This document shows positions 27,457 through 36,431 of a stretch of 64,000 nt of DNA, one piece after another. Under the pieces are notes generated by a model, which saw nothing but the letters and a program-made list of their open reading frames with translations, searched no databases and was not told where the DNA came from. The stretch comes from an uncultured Chloroflexota bacterium (GTDB lineage: Bacteria; Chloroflexota; Limnocylindria; Limnocylindrales; CSP1-4), in the NCBI GenBank assembly GCA_903822495.1, contig CAIJPD010000018.1, positions 186,001-250,000 of the forward strand, read 5' to 3'. A program made the position numbers and the translations under genes. Numbering within the stretch: position 1 is the first letter of the stretch; every line of letters begins with the position of its first letter.

Positions 27457-28929
27457 ATGCCCTCCCCCTCCCCGGCCCCCGGCAACCCCCGCGGGCTGTC
27501 AGCCCTTGCCGCCCGAATCGATGCCAACCAGGAGCTGGTGGTGGGCGCGACGTACGTCGTGGCGCTGTTCGTCACCATCCTCGATTCGACCATCGTCAAC
27601 GTCGCCCTGCCGGCCATGGCCGCCGAGTTCCGCGTCTCGCCCGCTTCGATCGGCTGGGTCGTGGTGGGCTACCTGGTGAGCATGGCCGTCTGGATCCCCG
27701 CGTCGGGCTGGATCGGCGACCGGGTGGGCACCAAGCGGATCTTCCTCCTGGCGCTGGGCCTGTTCACGGTCGCGTCGATGCTGTGCGGGCTCTCGGGCAG
27801 CCTGGAGCAGCTGATCCTGTTCCGAGCGCTGCAGGGCGGCGCCGCCGGGATGGTCTCGCCGGTGGGGACCGCGATGCTCTTCCGGGCCTTCCCGCCGGAG
27901 CGCCGGGCGAAGATCGCCGGCATCCTGATCGTGCCCACCTCGCTGGCGCCCGCGCTGGGGCCGCTCCTGGGCGGGATCCTGGTCGACCGGCTCTCCTGGC
28001 ACTGGATCTTCTGGATCAACGCCCCCATCGGGGTCGTGGCCGTCCTCTTCGGCATCCGGTTCCTGCACGAGCACCGAGAGCCCGGCGACCGGCGCTTCGA
28101 CATCCCCGGCTTCATCCTCTCGGCCGCCGGGCTCTCGCTGACGCTGTACGCGCTGACGGAGGGCTCGCGCCATGGCTGGGGATCGCCGGCCGTGCTGGCG
28201 AGCGGCGGCATCGGGCTCGCGTCGCTGGTCGCCCTGGTCTTCGTGGAGTTGCGGACCGCGGAACCGCTGCTCAACCTGCGACTCCTGGGCGAGCGGCTGT
28301 TCGGCACCACGAACCTGGCCTCGTTCTGGTCGTGGTCCGCCTACCTGGGCTGGCTCTTCCTGCTCCCGCTCTACCTGCAGCAAGTCCGCCAGGTGGGTCC
28401 GGCCGAATCCGGCCTGACCACGTTCGTGGAGGCGGTCGGGGTCCTGGCGGCATCCCGCGTGGTGGGCCGCCTCTACCCGATCGTGGGGCCGCGCCGGCTG
28501 GTGGCCGCGGGCAGCGCGTGGATCGGCCTGGCCCTCCTCGTGGCCACGCAGCTGAGCGACACCACGGACACGGGGCTCACGCGGCTGCTGGTCTTCATGA
28601 GCGGCTGGGGCATGGCCGGGGTGCTGCTCCCCATGAACACCTCGATGTTCGCGCGCATCTCCAAGGCCGACACGGGTCATGCATCGGCGATCTTCAACAC
28701 GCAGCGCCGGTCCGCGGCCGCCTTCGGGGTCGCCGCGATGGCGACGATCCTGACCAGCCTCACGCCGGCGCTGGCGGCCGGTGATGCGCCACTCGCCGGG
28801 GCGGTGCTCCTCCCCGCGTTCCGGGTGGCCTTCCTGGTCGGCGCCGGGTTCGCCGCGATCGGTGCCGTGATCGCCCTCCGGATCCACGACGCGGACGCGG
28901 CGGCCACCATGCACCGGCGCCAGGCCTGA
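27457..28929 (+). CDS. MFS drug exporter, DHA2 family (second copy)
   Basis: A 490-residue transporter with 14 hydrophobic segments. It has the helix-1 motif LDSTIVNVALPAM typical of EmrB/QacA proteins, the GWIGDRVGTKR loop, and a helix-5-type PALGPLLGG motif. Likely substrate: drugs or amphiphiles, by proton antiport. The ATG at 27457 is preferred over a GTG three codons earlier. It is only distantly similar to the exporter at 9355-11142. It heads a set of loosely spaced plus-strand genes. Confidence 0.9.
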   Translation: MPSPSPAPGNPRGLSALAARIDANQELVVGATYVVALFVTILDSTIVNVALPAMAAEFRVSPASIGWVVVGYLVSMAVWIPASGWIGDRVGTKRIFLLALGLFTVASMLCGLSGSLEQLILFRALQGGAAGMVSPVGTAMLFRAFPPERRAKIAGILIVPTSLAPALGPLLGGILVDRLSWHWIFWINAPIGVVAVLFGIRFLHEHREPGDRRFDIPGFILSAAGLSLTLYALTEGSRHGWGSPAVLASGGIGLASLVALVFVELRTAEPLLNLRLLGERLFGTTNLASFWSWSAYLGWLFLLPLYLQQVRQVGPAESGLTTFVEAVGVLAASRVVGRLYPIVGPRRLVAAGSAWIGLALLVATQLSDTTDTGLTRLLVFMSGWGMAGVLLPMNTSMFARISKADTGHASAIFNTQRRSAAAFGVAAMATILTSLTPALAAGDAPLAGAVLLPAFRVAFLVGAGFAAIGAVIALRIHDADAAATMHRRQA

Positions 28930-28990
28930 GCAGCCAGCCCGGATACGCCTCCCGGGTGCCGAATCGGCCCGGGCGGGTACCATCCCGGCC

Positions 28991-29485
28991 ATGGCCGAGA
29001 TCGTGAGTGCCGGGATCCTCCTCTTCCGCCGTCCGGCCGGCAGCCTTGAGGTCCTCCTGGGCCACCCCGGCGGTCCCTGGTCGGGCGGCACGGACGCCGG
29101 ATCGTGGGGCATCCCCAAGGGTCAGCCCCACCGCGCCGAATCCGCCGAGACGGGCGCCACCGATCTCCTCGCCGTGGCCCGCCGGGAGTTCGAGGAGGAG
29201 ACTGGCCATCCGGTGCCTGCCGGGACGCTGATCCCACTCGGAGCGGTGGTGCAGAAGGGTGGCAAGGTGGTCCACGCCTGGGCCGCCGAAGGCGACCTCG
29301 ACCCGGCACTCGCCTCGTCCAACACCTTCCAGATGGAGTGGCCGCCCCGCTCGGGCCGCGTTGGCACCTTCCCGGAGATCGACCGGGTCGCCTGGTTCGA
29401 GCCGTCGGAGGCCCGCGTCCGGATCCGGGACGCGCAGATGGCCCTGATCGACCGGCTGGAGGCAGCACTCGCGGCCAAGCCGTGA
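28991..29485 (+). CDS. Nudix hydrolase
   Basis: A 164-residue Nudix protein. The box is clear at its end (RREFEEETG, the REUxEExGU core) preceded by GIPKGQ; the loop between G and R is longer than the usual 12 residues (an insert of about five). It resembles the PA0990/DR-type NUDIX group that acts on nucleotide diphosphates. Substrate is unknown. It lies 61 nt after the MFS gene and 55 nt before a YetF-like gene, in a likely run of co-oriented genes. Confidence 0.88.
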   Translation: MAEIVSAGILLFRRPAGSLEVLLGHPGGPWSGGTDAGSWGIPKGQPHRAESAETGATDLLAVARREFEEETGHPVPAGTLIPLGAVVQKGGKVVHAWAAEGDLDPALASSNTFQMEWPPRSGRVGTFPEIDRVAWFEPSEARVRIRDAQMALIDRLEAALAAKP

Positions 29486-29540
29486 TCGCGGACGGGTGGC
29501 ACTGCCGCCCGCGGGGCCCGTGTGCGACCATCGCGCCGAC

Positions 29541-30056
29541 ATGTGGACGCTCGCCGTCTCGCCGCTTGAGCTGGTCGCGCGGAGCGTGGCCGTCTACGTG
29601 ATCTTCGTGATCGCCCTGCGCCTGTCGGGCAAGCGCGAGCTGGGCCAGGTCACGATCTTCGACCTCGCCCTGATCCTGCTGGCCGCGAACGCCCTGCAGC
29701 CGGCGATCACCGGGCCTGATGTCTCCATCCCCGGCGCGGCGATCATCGTGGGCACGCTGTTCACCCTCAACAGGCTGGTGGCCGCAGGCCGGCGCCGATC
29801 GTCCTTCATCCGCCAACTGCTGGAGCTGCCGCCGCGAGTCATCGGGAAGGACGGGAAGTGGATCCCGGAGGCGCTGGCACGCGAGGGCCTGGATGACGAC
29901 GACCTGAGCGCCGCGCTGCGCGAGCACGGCCTCGAATCTCCAGCGGAGATGCGCCTGGCCGTCCTGGAGCACGACGGCACGCTGAGCATCGTGCCGGTCG
30001 AGGGCGGGCCCATCCAGCTGCATACCAGGCGTCGCCGCTACCGTCGCCGCTTCTAG
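29541..30056 (+). CDS. YetF-like membrane protein (DUF421)
   Basis: A 171-residue protein with two or three N-terminal membrane helices and a cytoplasmic C-terminal domain. The family hallmark is seen as RLSGKRELGQVTIFDLALILLAAN (written in pieces: GKRELGQ then FDLALILL) and a later VIGKDGKW. YetF-domain proteins are common, and some play a part in spore germination or membrane protein insertion, but this one has no assigned role. The ATG at 29541 starts at the first helix; a longer frame from upstream is not conserved-looking. Confidence 0.82.
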   Translation: MWTLAVSPLELVARSVAVYVIFVIALRLSGKRELGQVTIFDLALILLAANALQPAITGPDVSIPGAAIIVGTLFTLNRLVAAGRRRSSFIRQLLELPPRVIGKDGKWIPEALAREGLDDDDLSAALREHGLESPAEMRLAVLEHDGTLSIVPVEGGPIQLHTRRRRYRRRF

Positions 30057-30066
30057 CTCGCCGCCC

Positions 30067-31377
30067 ATGGCCTCACCCGGCACCCGCGCACCCATCCGGA
30101 TCTCCGCCGAGCATGCGCGGCGCTACCTGGTCCTGCGCCACCTCCTGGCACCGCCGCGCGCGCTGCCGCGGGAGCCCGCCAGCGTCCTGCGCGTCGTGGA
30201 CCGGCTGGGCTCCCTCCAGTTCGACCCGCTCGATATCGCCGGCCGCAACCACGACCTGGTCCTGGCGGCCCGGATCGGCGGCTACCGGCGAGCCTGGACC
30301 GACGACCTCCTGTACCGCGACCGCGCCCTGTTCGAGGCCTACAACAAGGGCCTCTCGCTGCTGCCGATCGCCGAGCTGCCCTGGTACCGCGTCTCGTGGG
30401 ACCGCGCGCGCCGGCGCCACGAGGCGGCGACGTTCGTGGAGCACGCGGCGCTGGTGGACGAGCTGCTGACCCGGGTCCGCACCCAGGGCCCACTCTCGTC
30501 CATCGACGTGGCGCCGCGCCCCGCGATCGACTGGTACTGGCGGCCCACCAACCAGGTCCGGGCGATCCTGGAGGCCCTGGGCGAGGCGGGGATCCTGGGA
30601 CTGGCCCGACGCGAGGGGAACCGGCGCGTCTACGACCTCGCGGAGCGCCTCTTCCCCGTGGCGCTCCTCGCGGAGCGCCACGGGGAGCGCGAGCAGCGCG
30701 CGCACAAGCTGCTCTCGCGGTATCGGGCTCACGGCCTGCTGGGGCGCTCCGGCGGCGCAGAGCTGTGGTCTGGCACCCAGCCCGCGAAGCTCCTGCCCGG
30801 CGAGCCACCGGTCGATCCGCCGCCGGCCACCCGCCCGGAACTGTTGGCCGACCTGCTCGCGGCGGGCAGCCTGGTCCCGGTCGCCGTCGACGGGATCCGC
30901 GGCGACCGGTTCGTGCCGGCGGCGGACCTGCTGTTCCTGGACCAGGCGGCCGCGGAGCTGGCGGCGGGGCTTCCGCCGGGGGGTCAGCCGCCGGGCGTGA
31001 CGTTCCTGGCGCCGCTCGATCCGCTGGCCTGGGACCGCGACCTCCTGCGCTCGCTCTTCGGCTTCGACTACGTCTGGGAGGTCTACGTGCCCGCGGCGAG
31101 GCGTCGGTGGGGCTACTACGTCCTGCCGGTCCTCTTCGGGGACCGCCTGGTGGGCCGGATCGAGCCGCGCCTGGAGCGCGCGGCGGGCGGCACACGGATC
31201 CTCCGGGTCATCGACCTGTGGTGGGAGGCCGCCGTTGACCCCGTGGCGGAACCCGGCCTTGTTCCCGCGCTGGCCGCGGCCCTGGAGGCGCACCGGGCGT
31301 TCGGGGGCGCGACGCGCATGGTGCTCCCTCGGACGGCTCGCCACCGCCCTCTGGCACGGGCCCTGCGCGCGGGTTGA
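30067..31377 (+). CDS. YcaQ/AlkX-like winged-helix DNA glycosylase
   Basis: A 436-residue winged-helix protein of the YcaQ (AlkX) group. The catalytic motif is LQFDP, the Q-x-D type used by YcaQ, near residue 52, followed by NHDLVLAARI and FEAYNKGLSLLP. These enzymes remove alkylated bases and unhook interstrand crosslinks in DNA. Length and domain order (three winged helices and a C-terminal barrel) fit the family. It lies 10 nt after the YetF-like gene, so it may be co-transcribed. With the AlkZ-like gene at the left edge, the window has both types. Confidence 0.88.
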   Translation: MASPGTRAPIRISAEHARRYLVLRHLLAPPRALPREPASVLRVVDRLGSLQFDPLDIAGRNHDLVLAARIGGYRRAWTDDLLYRDRALFEAYNKGLSLLPIAELPWYRVSWDRARRRHEAATFVEHAALVDELLTRVRTQGPLSSIDVAPRPAIDWYWRPTNQVRAILEALGEAGILGLARREGNRRVYDLAERLFPVALLAERHGEREQRAHKLLSRYRAHGLLGRSGGAELWSGTQPAKLLPGEPPVDPPPATRPELLADLLAAGSLVPVAVDGIRGDRFVPAADLLFLDQAAAELAAGLPPGGQPPGVTFLAPLDPLAWDRDLLRSLFGFDYVWEVYVPAARRRWGYYVLPVLFGDRLVGRIEPRLERAAGGTRILRVIDLWWEAAVDPVAEPGLVPALAAALEAHRAFGGATRMVLPRTARHRPLARALRAG

Positions 31378-31527
31378 AGCCCGCGCCCCTGGCCATGCCG
31401 GCCCGGAATCCCATCCCGCGCGCATCCGTGGCACGATGCACGTGCCGGCCACCAGACCACAGGCATCGGGCCACGGCCGCGTCGCGTCCGGACGCGCAGA
31501 CAGGCGTCAACCACAGGGAGAACGACC

Positions 31528-31968
31528 ATGGCAGTCCAGCGGCGTGCATCGGTCACCTGGAACGGCAATCTGGCCACCGGCTCGGGGACCATCACCGACG
31601 TCACCAGCGGGGCCTTTGGCGGCCTTCCGGTCAGCTGGCCCGCCCGGACCGAAGAGGCCAACGGCAAGACCAGCCCCGAGGAGCTGATCGCCGCGGCTCA
31701 CGCGGCCTGCTTCTCGATGGCCCTCTCGGCACGCCTCGCCAAGAACGAGACGCCCGCCGACGAGCTGAGCGTCAGCGCGACCGTCACCTTCGACAAGACG
31801 GACGCGGGCTGGGGCATCGCCTCGAGCGCGCTGGCCGTGACCGGCAAGGTGCCCGGCATTGACGCCGCCAAGTTCCAGGAGCTGGCGCTATCGGCCAAGG
31901 ATGGCTGCCCGGTGTCGGGCGCCCTCAAGGGCAATGTGGCCCTCAGCGTCGAGGCAACCCTGGCCTGA
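31528..31968 (+). CDS. OsmC-family peroxiredoxin
   Basis: A 146-residue OsmC/Ohr protein, reducing organic hydroperoxides with two redox cysteines. The peroxidatic cysteine is in AHAACFSMAL and the resolving one in KDGCPVSGALKGN. It matches the OsmC rather than Ohr subgroup (N-terminal TWNGNLATGSGTI). The ATG at 31528 has a CAGGGAGA ribosome site 7 nt upstream. It stands between the DNA-repair gene and the MMPL exporter and is probably part of a stress response. Confidence 0.93.
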   Translation: MAVQRRASVTWNGNLATGSGTITDVTSGAFGGLPVSWPARTEEANGKTSPEELIAAAHAACFSMALSARLAKNETPADELSVSATVTFDKTDAGWGIASSALAVTGKVPGIDAAKFQELALSAKDGCPVSGALKGNVALSVEATLA

Positions 31969-32044
31969 GACACGGGCGGGTGGCAGCACCCGCCGCCCCG
32001 GGGTCCCTGCGTTCGACAGCACGGTCGTCTGCGGCCCGTCAGTT

Positions 32045-32102
32045 GCGGCTCGTCCGCGGCTCGTCCGCGGCTCGTCCGGGACTCGATGGTCGCGGCTCGT
32101 CT
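32045..32102. repeat. 11-nt tandem repeat
   Basis: Three exact copies of GCGGCTCGTCC run head to tail (32045-32077), with a fourth diverged one at 32092-32102. They lie 60-115 nt upstream of the MMPL start. They could form a leader structure or a binding array; more likely they are a slippage product. Confidence 0.6.
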
Positions 32103-32160
32103 GCGGCCCAGCCCGCCCCAGCTCTCCCCGGCTGGCCAACCGAGAGGACTCGTCGACCAG

Positions 32161-34485
32161 ATGTTCAGCCGCTGGGGCGCCTTCGTCTACCGGTTCCGGA
32201 AGCCCATCCTGCTCCTGACCGTCCTGGTGGCCCTCGCGTCGACCACGCTGGCGACCAGGGCCGCCGGGGAGCTCAGCTCCGGCGGCTGGTTCGACCCTGC
32301 CGCCGAATCGTCCAGGGTGGCCGACCGGCTGGCCCAGGAGTTCGGCTCGGGCAAGAGCAGCCTGATCGTGCTGTTCCGATCCGCGACCGAGAAGGACGCC
32401 ACGTCGCCGGCGTTCCAGGCCGCGCTCGCCGAGACCCTCAAGGGGCTCCAGGGCGATGCCCGAGTCGCCGGCATCATCGGTTACGCGCAGACCGGCGACA
32501 GCCGGTTCATCAGCACCAAGGGCGACGCCGCCTACGCGCTGGTCCAGCTGACGCTCACCGACAACCAGTCCGCCGAGGTCGTGGATGACCTGACGGCGAA
32601 GATCGTCCCGTCGGCGGGGATGACGGCGGGCATCACGGGGTTTGGTCCCCTCACCAAGGACTTTGCCGTCTCGTCGGAGAAGGACCTCCAGCGCGCGGAG
32701 ACGGTCTCGCTGCCGATCGCGGCCATCATCCTGGTGATCGTCTTCGCGTCGCTGATCGCGGCCGGGATGCCGCTGCTGGTCGCCGGCATGTCGATCCCCA
32801 CCACGCTGGCTCTCGTCTACCTGGTCGCCCAATGGACCGAGATGAGCGTCTACGTCCTGAACATCGCCACGATGCTGGGGCTGGCGCTCGCCATCGACTA
32901 CTCGCTCTTCGTCGTCAGCCGCTTCCGGGAGGAGCTCAAGCGCGGCCGCACGGTGGAGCAGGCGGTGGAGCGCGCCGTGGGAACCGCCGGCAAGGCGATC
33001 ACCTTCTCCGGTCTTGCGGTGGCCATCGGCCTGTCAGGCCTGCTCTGGTTTTCCGCCAGTGCCCTCAGCTCGATCGGCATCGCCGGCAGCCTCACGGTCC
33101 TGGTCTCGGTCTTCTATGGCCTCACGTTTCTGCCGGCCGTCCTTGGCGTGCTGGGCCACCGGGTGAACTCGCTCAGCGTGGCGGGCCTCGTCCGTCACGT
33201 CCGTGGCAACCGCCCCACGGTGGCCCGGGCCTCGCGCTGGGAGGGCGTCGCCCACGCCGTCATGGCCCGGCCGTGGTCCGTGCTGGTGCCGGTCGTGATC
33301 GGCCTGGCCATTGCCGGATCGCCGTTCCTCCACCTGGAGCAGGGGGTCCCGGACGCAGCGAGCTTCCCGGCTGGCCTGCCCAGCCGCGACACGTACATGG
33401 CGCTCCGCTCCGAGTTCCCTGCCGGCGAGACCAACCCGCTGGTGGTCGTGGTTGACCTTGTGAAGCCGGCCACCGATCCGGAGTCCATCCGGGCCGTCAT
33501 CGCCCTCAGCGAGCGGATCGACGCGGTGGGAGGGATCGACCGGGTGGAGGGGCCGTTCGTGATCCGCGACCCGGCGTCCGGTCAGCCGTTGACCACGGAC
33601 CAGGTCGTGGCCCTCTACCAGCTGCCGGCCACCATCCGTCCTCCCGGCGTCACGCGCCTCCTGGAGACGTACGTGCGCGGGACCACGGTGCGTCTCAACG
33701 CCATCAGCCCGCTGCCACCGGCCCGGCCGGCCGGCGCGGCGATCGTGCCGCTGGTCCGCGGCGTCCAGCGGCCGGCCGGCGTCAGCAACGTGACGGTCGG
33801 CGGCGTGGCCGCGGTGGCGCACGACTTCCTGGTCGCCCAGAACGAGCGCATGCCCTTCGCCATCGCCACCACCCTGCTGGTCAGCGCGCTGGTCCTTTTC
33901 CTGCTCTTTGGGTCCCTGGCGATCCCGATCAAGGCGGTGATCGTCACGCTGCTCTCGATCAGCGCCAGCTTCGGCGCCCTGGTCTGGATCTTCCAGGACG
34001 GGAACCTGGCCAACCTGCTCGACTTCGAGGCCCTCGGCTACACCACGGCGGGCAACCCGATCATCATGTTCTCGGTCCTGTTCGGCCTGTCGATGGACTA
34101 CGAGGTCCTGCTCCTCTCCAGGATCCAGGAGGCGTATCGCCGGACGGGCGACAACACCGCGTCGGTCGCCGAGGGGCTGGCCCGGACCGCCAGTGTCATC
34201 ACGGGCGCCGCACTGATCATGGTCACCGTGTTCGCCGCGTTCGCGCTCGCCCAGGCCATCACCATCAAGAGCATCGGCGTGGGGATGGCCATCGCCGTCC
34301 TGGTGGACGCCACCGTCGTGCGGGTCCTCCTGGTGCCGGCGACCATGCGCCTGCTGGGCGACTGGAACTGGTGGGCGCCGGGGTCGCTCCGGCGAATTGC
34401 CGATCGGTTCGGGTTCAGCCATGTCGAGGACGACGACCCGGTCGGGCCGAATGCGGGGCTCCCGGCGAGCGGGGTCACACCCTAG
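32161..34485 (+). CDS. MMPL-family RND transporter
   Basis: A 774-residue inner-membrane protein with two MMPL repeats. The first has the periplasmic domain after helix 1, then helices with GLALAIDYSLFVVSRFREEL, the MMPL hallmark; the second has VLFGLSMDYEVLLLSRIQEAY. In actinobacteria such proteins export lipids or siderophores, and the paired aspartates in the DY motifs carry the proton coupling. No lipid-synthesis partner is nearby, so the substrate is unknown. The ATG at 32161 begins the first cytoplasmic tail; upstream frame text is repeat DNA. The C-terminus is cytoplasmic. Confidence 0.9.
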   Translation: MFSRWGAFVYRFRKPILLLTVLVALASTTLATRAAGELSSGGWFDPAAESSRVADRLAQEFGSGKSSLIVLFRSATEKDATSPAFQAALAETLKGLQGDARVAGIIGYAQTGDSRFISTKGDAAYALVQLTLTDNQSAEVVDDLTAKIVPSAGMTAGITGFGPLTKDFAVSSEKDLQRAETVSLPIAAIILVIVFASLIAAGMPLLVAGMSIPTTLALVYLVAQWTEMSVYVLNIATMLGLALAIDYSLFVVSRFREELKRGRTVEQAVERAVGTAGKAITFSGLAVAIGLSGLLWFSASALSSIGIAGSLTVLVSVFYGLTFLPAVLGVLGHRVNSLSVAGLVRHVRGNRPTVARASRWEGVAHAVMARPWSVLVPVVIGLAIAGSPFLHLEQGVPDAASFPAGLPSRDTYMALRSEFPAGETNPLVVVVDLVKPATDPESIRAVIALSERIDAVGGIDRVEGPFVIRDPASGQPLTTDQVVALYQLPATIRPPGVTRLLETYVRGTTVRLNAISPLPPARPAGAAIVPLVRGVQRPAGVSNVTVGGVAAVAHDFLVAQNERMPFAIATTLLVSALVLFLLFGSLAIPIKAVIVTLLSISASFGALVWIFQDGNLANLLDFEALGYTTAGNPIIMFSVLFGLSMDYEVLLLSRIQEAYRRTGDNTASVAEGLARTASVITGAALIMVTVFAAFALAQAITIKSIGVGMAIAVLVDATVVRVLLVPATMRLLGDWNWWAPGSLRRIADRFGFSHVEDDDPVGPNAGLPASGVTP

Positions 34486-34517
34486 CGCTCCGGGTCGGCG
34501 CCCCGGGGGCGGGGTCG

Positions 34518-34531
34518 GCGCCCCGGGGCGC
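34518..34531. terminator. GC-rich palindrome between convergent genes
   Basis: A 14-nt perfect palindrome (GCGCCCCGGGGCGC) lies after the MMPL stop and before the end of the oxidoreductase pseudogene, within a 20-nt tandem duplication (34492-34528). It could stop transcription from both sides; there is no T-tract. Confidence 0.35.
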
Positions 34532-34607
34532 GAACGGGCCGATGCCCCGGCGAAGGGCCAGGGCATCGCGAGCACGAACCTGAGTGGCGAGGCGCGGTGG
34601 TCGAAGG

Positions 34608-35689
34608 TCAGATGCGGCCGCGACGGACCGTCCGGGAGTACGCCTTGTTGAAGACCAGCTTGCCCAGGTGCCAGATCTGGCTGGGCTTGGGCGGCTTGGG
34701 CGGGTGGTCGTAGTCGAACTGGAGGAGCGTCCCCTTCCCGTCACCCACCTCGAAGAAGCACATGACCTTGCCCTCGTACGAGGCGTGATTCCCATCGGTC
34801 GCGCGGCCCTGGATGCCCGCCCCGATCTGCTCCGCGACGACGGGCGCCTCGAAGTGCGCGGTGGAGCCGGCCTTCGAAACGGCAGGTCGGTCGCGTCGCC
34901 CAGGGCGAAGACGTCGTGGCGGCCGCCGAGACGCAGGGTATGGCGTTCGGTCGGGAGCCAGCCGCCGGGCGCCGGGGCGAGCCTGGAGTCCATGAGGTGC
35001 CGCTGGCCCTTGTGCGCGGGCAGGAGGATGAGCGGGTCATCGGGCAGCTCCTCGCCCTCGAGGCTCTGGTCCACCTTGCGCTCGGCGCCGATGGTCGAGA
35101 CGTTGAAGAACGTGTGGAGCTCGATGCCCTTCTGTTCGAGGATCGGCGTCGCCATCTCGTTGACGGACTCGATGCTGAACGCGCGCCCGATCGGCGAGCA
35201 CTTGTAGGGCATGGACGCGATGCCGATCACGATCTTCCCGCCGGTGAACGCGACGAGCGCCGTCCGAAGGCGGCCGGAGGCCCCGGCGGCGTAGAAGTAA
35301 TGCGCCTCCTGCTCAACGTGCTCGTTCGACTCGGGCAGGATCCGGGCGCCCGTGGCCAGGACCAGGTAGTCGTAGCCGCACGTGGTGCCGTCGACCAGGA
35401 CCACCTGCCTCGTCGCCTCGTCCGCCCTCTCCACCACCCGGGTGACCAGGTCCACGCGGTCGTCGAGGAGGGATCGCTCGGGCCTCTGGAGATGCTCCGG
35501 CTTCTCATTGCCCAGGGCGATGTACATGAAGCCGGGCTGGTAGACATGGGCGCCGGTGGCGTCGACGAGGGTCACGCTGGCGTGGTCGTCATCGATCTCC
35601 GACTTCAGCCGGCGGGAGACCGGGTTGGCGGTGAGCGTCCCGCCGACGCGAACGAGCTGCTTCCCAGGGAGGAGTGGCGAGGGACCCAA
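34608..35689 (-). pseudogene. FAD-dependent NAD(P)/sulfide:quinone-type oxidoreductase, frameshifted
   Basis: A decayed flavoprotein of the sulfide:quinone oxidoreductase/type II NADH dehydrogenase family. Matching blocks are HVYQPGFMYIALG, ATGARI, GMPYKC-like (here IASMPYKC), SPIGRAFSIES and GDATDLP. Three faults are seen: the N-terminal GxGxxG reads only VGGTLTAN after a poor TTG start; the ~30 residues expected between MPYKC and SPIGRAF are missing in frame; and a one-base loss near 34877-34882 shifts the frame after GDATDLP. Beyond the shift the other frame reads SKAGSTAHFEAPVVAEQI and on to a stop at 34608. The intact frame instead runs to 34475 as arginine-rich text. Assembly error could explain the shift but not the deletion. 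Confidence 0.75.
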
Positions 35690-35705
35690 TCCCGGGGTCC
35701 CGCCG

Positions 35706-36011
35706 CTAGGAGGCCAGCAGCACCTGGGTCTGGAGGGCGGTGCCGACCATCCTGACGGCCCCGGTCGCCACGTAGGCGTACGGGAGCCCGAACCGCTTGG
35801 CGACGCTCACGCCATTGATCGCCGCGACGCGATACCACGTCGTACCGGTGGCCGGCACGGGCCCCACGATGCTCCACGGGCCACCGGATCGGATGCCGCG
35901 GATGTCCAGCCGGTCGCCGACGGCCACGCTGCCGACGAACGCGAAGCCCGGGTCGGCTCCAACGCGAAGGTTGGCACTGGGGGCGACAGACTCGGCGATG
36001 GTCTGCTGCAT
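35706..36011 (-). CDS. small protein with SH3-like segment, unknown
   Basis: A 101-residue frame whose middle resembles bacterial SH3 repeats (NLRVGADPGFAFVGSV, then GTTWYRVAAINGVSVA). No signal peptide is seen from this start, so it may be the remnant of a longer secreted protein; the 420 nt upstream have no clear gene. Its stop is 16 nt from the pseudogene start on the same strand. It may belong to the same decaying locus. Confidence 0.4.
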   Translation of the reverse strand: MQQTIAESVAPSANLRVGADPGFAFVGSVAVGDRLDIRGIRSGGPWSIVGPVPATGTTWYRVAAINGVSVAKRFGLPYAYVATGAVRMVGTALQTQVLLAS

Positions 36012-36431
36012 GTCATAGCTCCTTGGCGCCACCGCGTCACCGGGCGCTTGCCCGGCTGGCGGTTCAGATCGCGTCCACAGCTGGAAGCGCCTGGACGGAG
36101 CGTCGGCTCCAGCGGCATCGAGGCCCACGGCCCCTCGCGGGCCATGGGTGCCAAGGAGTCGACCACGCCGATATCGTCGCGCGCAAGCCGCGTCGCCACC
36201 ATCAGCGGCGGCAACCACTCGACGTACGCGACTGCTACCAGCAATGGCGACAACAGGCTGTCGCATCCGTCGCAATCGGCCGATAGTCCTGTAGGACAAC
36301 CGTCATTCGGCGCACCACCGGGCCTGACGCAGCCAAGCCGCCGCGGCGCATGGCGACAACGGCGGCTCGAGGTCAGGCGCAGGGCCTGGCCGACCCTGGT
36401 CGGACCGGCGGGCCGGTAGCCCGCCGCGCCA
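36012..36431. other. 420-nt stretch without a clear gene
   Basis: The region lies between nfnB and the small SH3-like frame. It is less GC-rich than its surroundings and contains short hairpins (GCGACA...TGTCGC near 36246-36263; GTCCT-GT-AGGAC near 36286-36297). Frames on either strand give no recognisable family. It may be degenerate former coding DNA. Confidence 0.45.
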
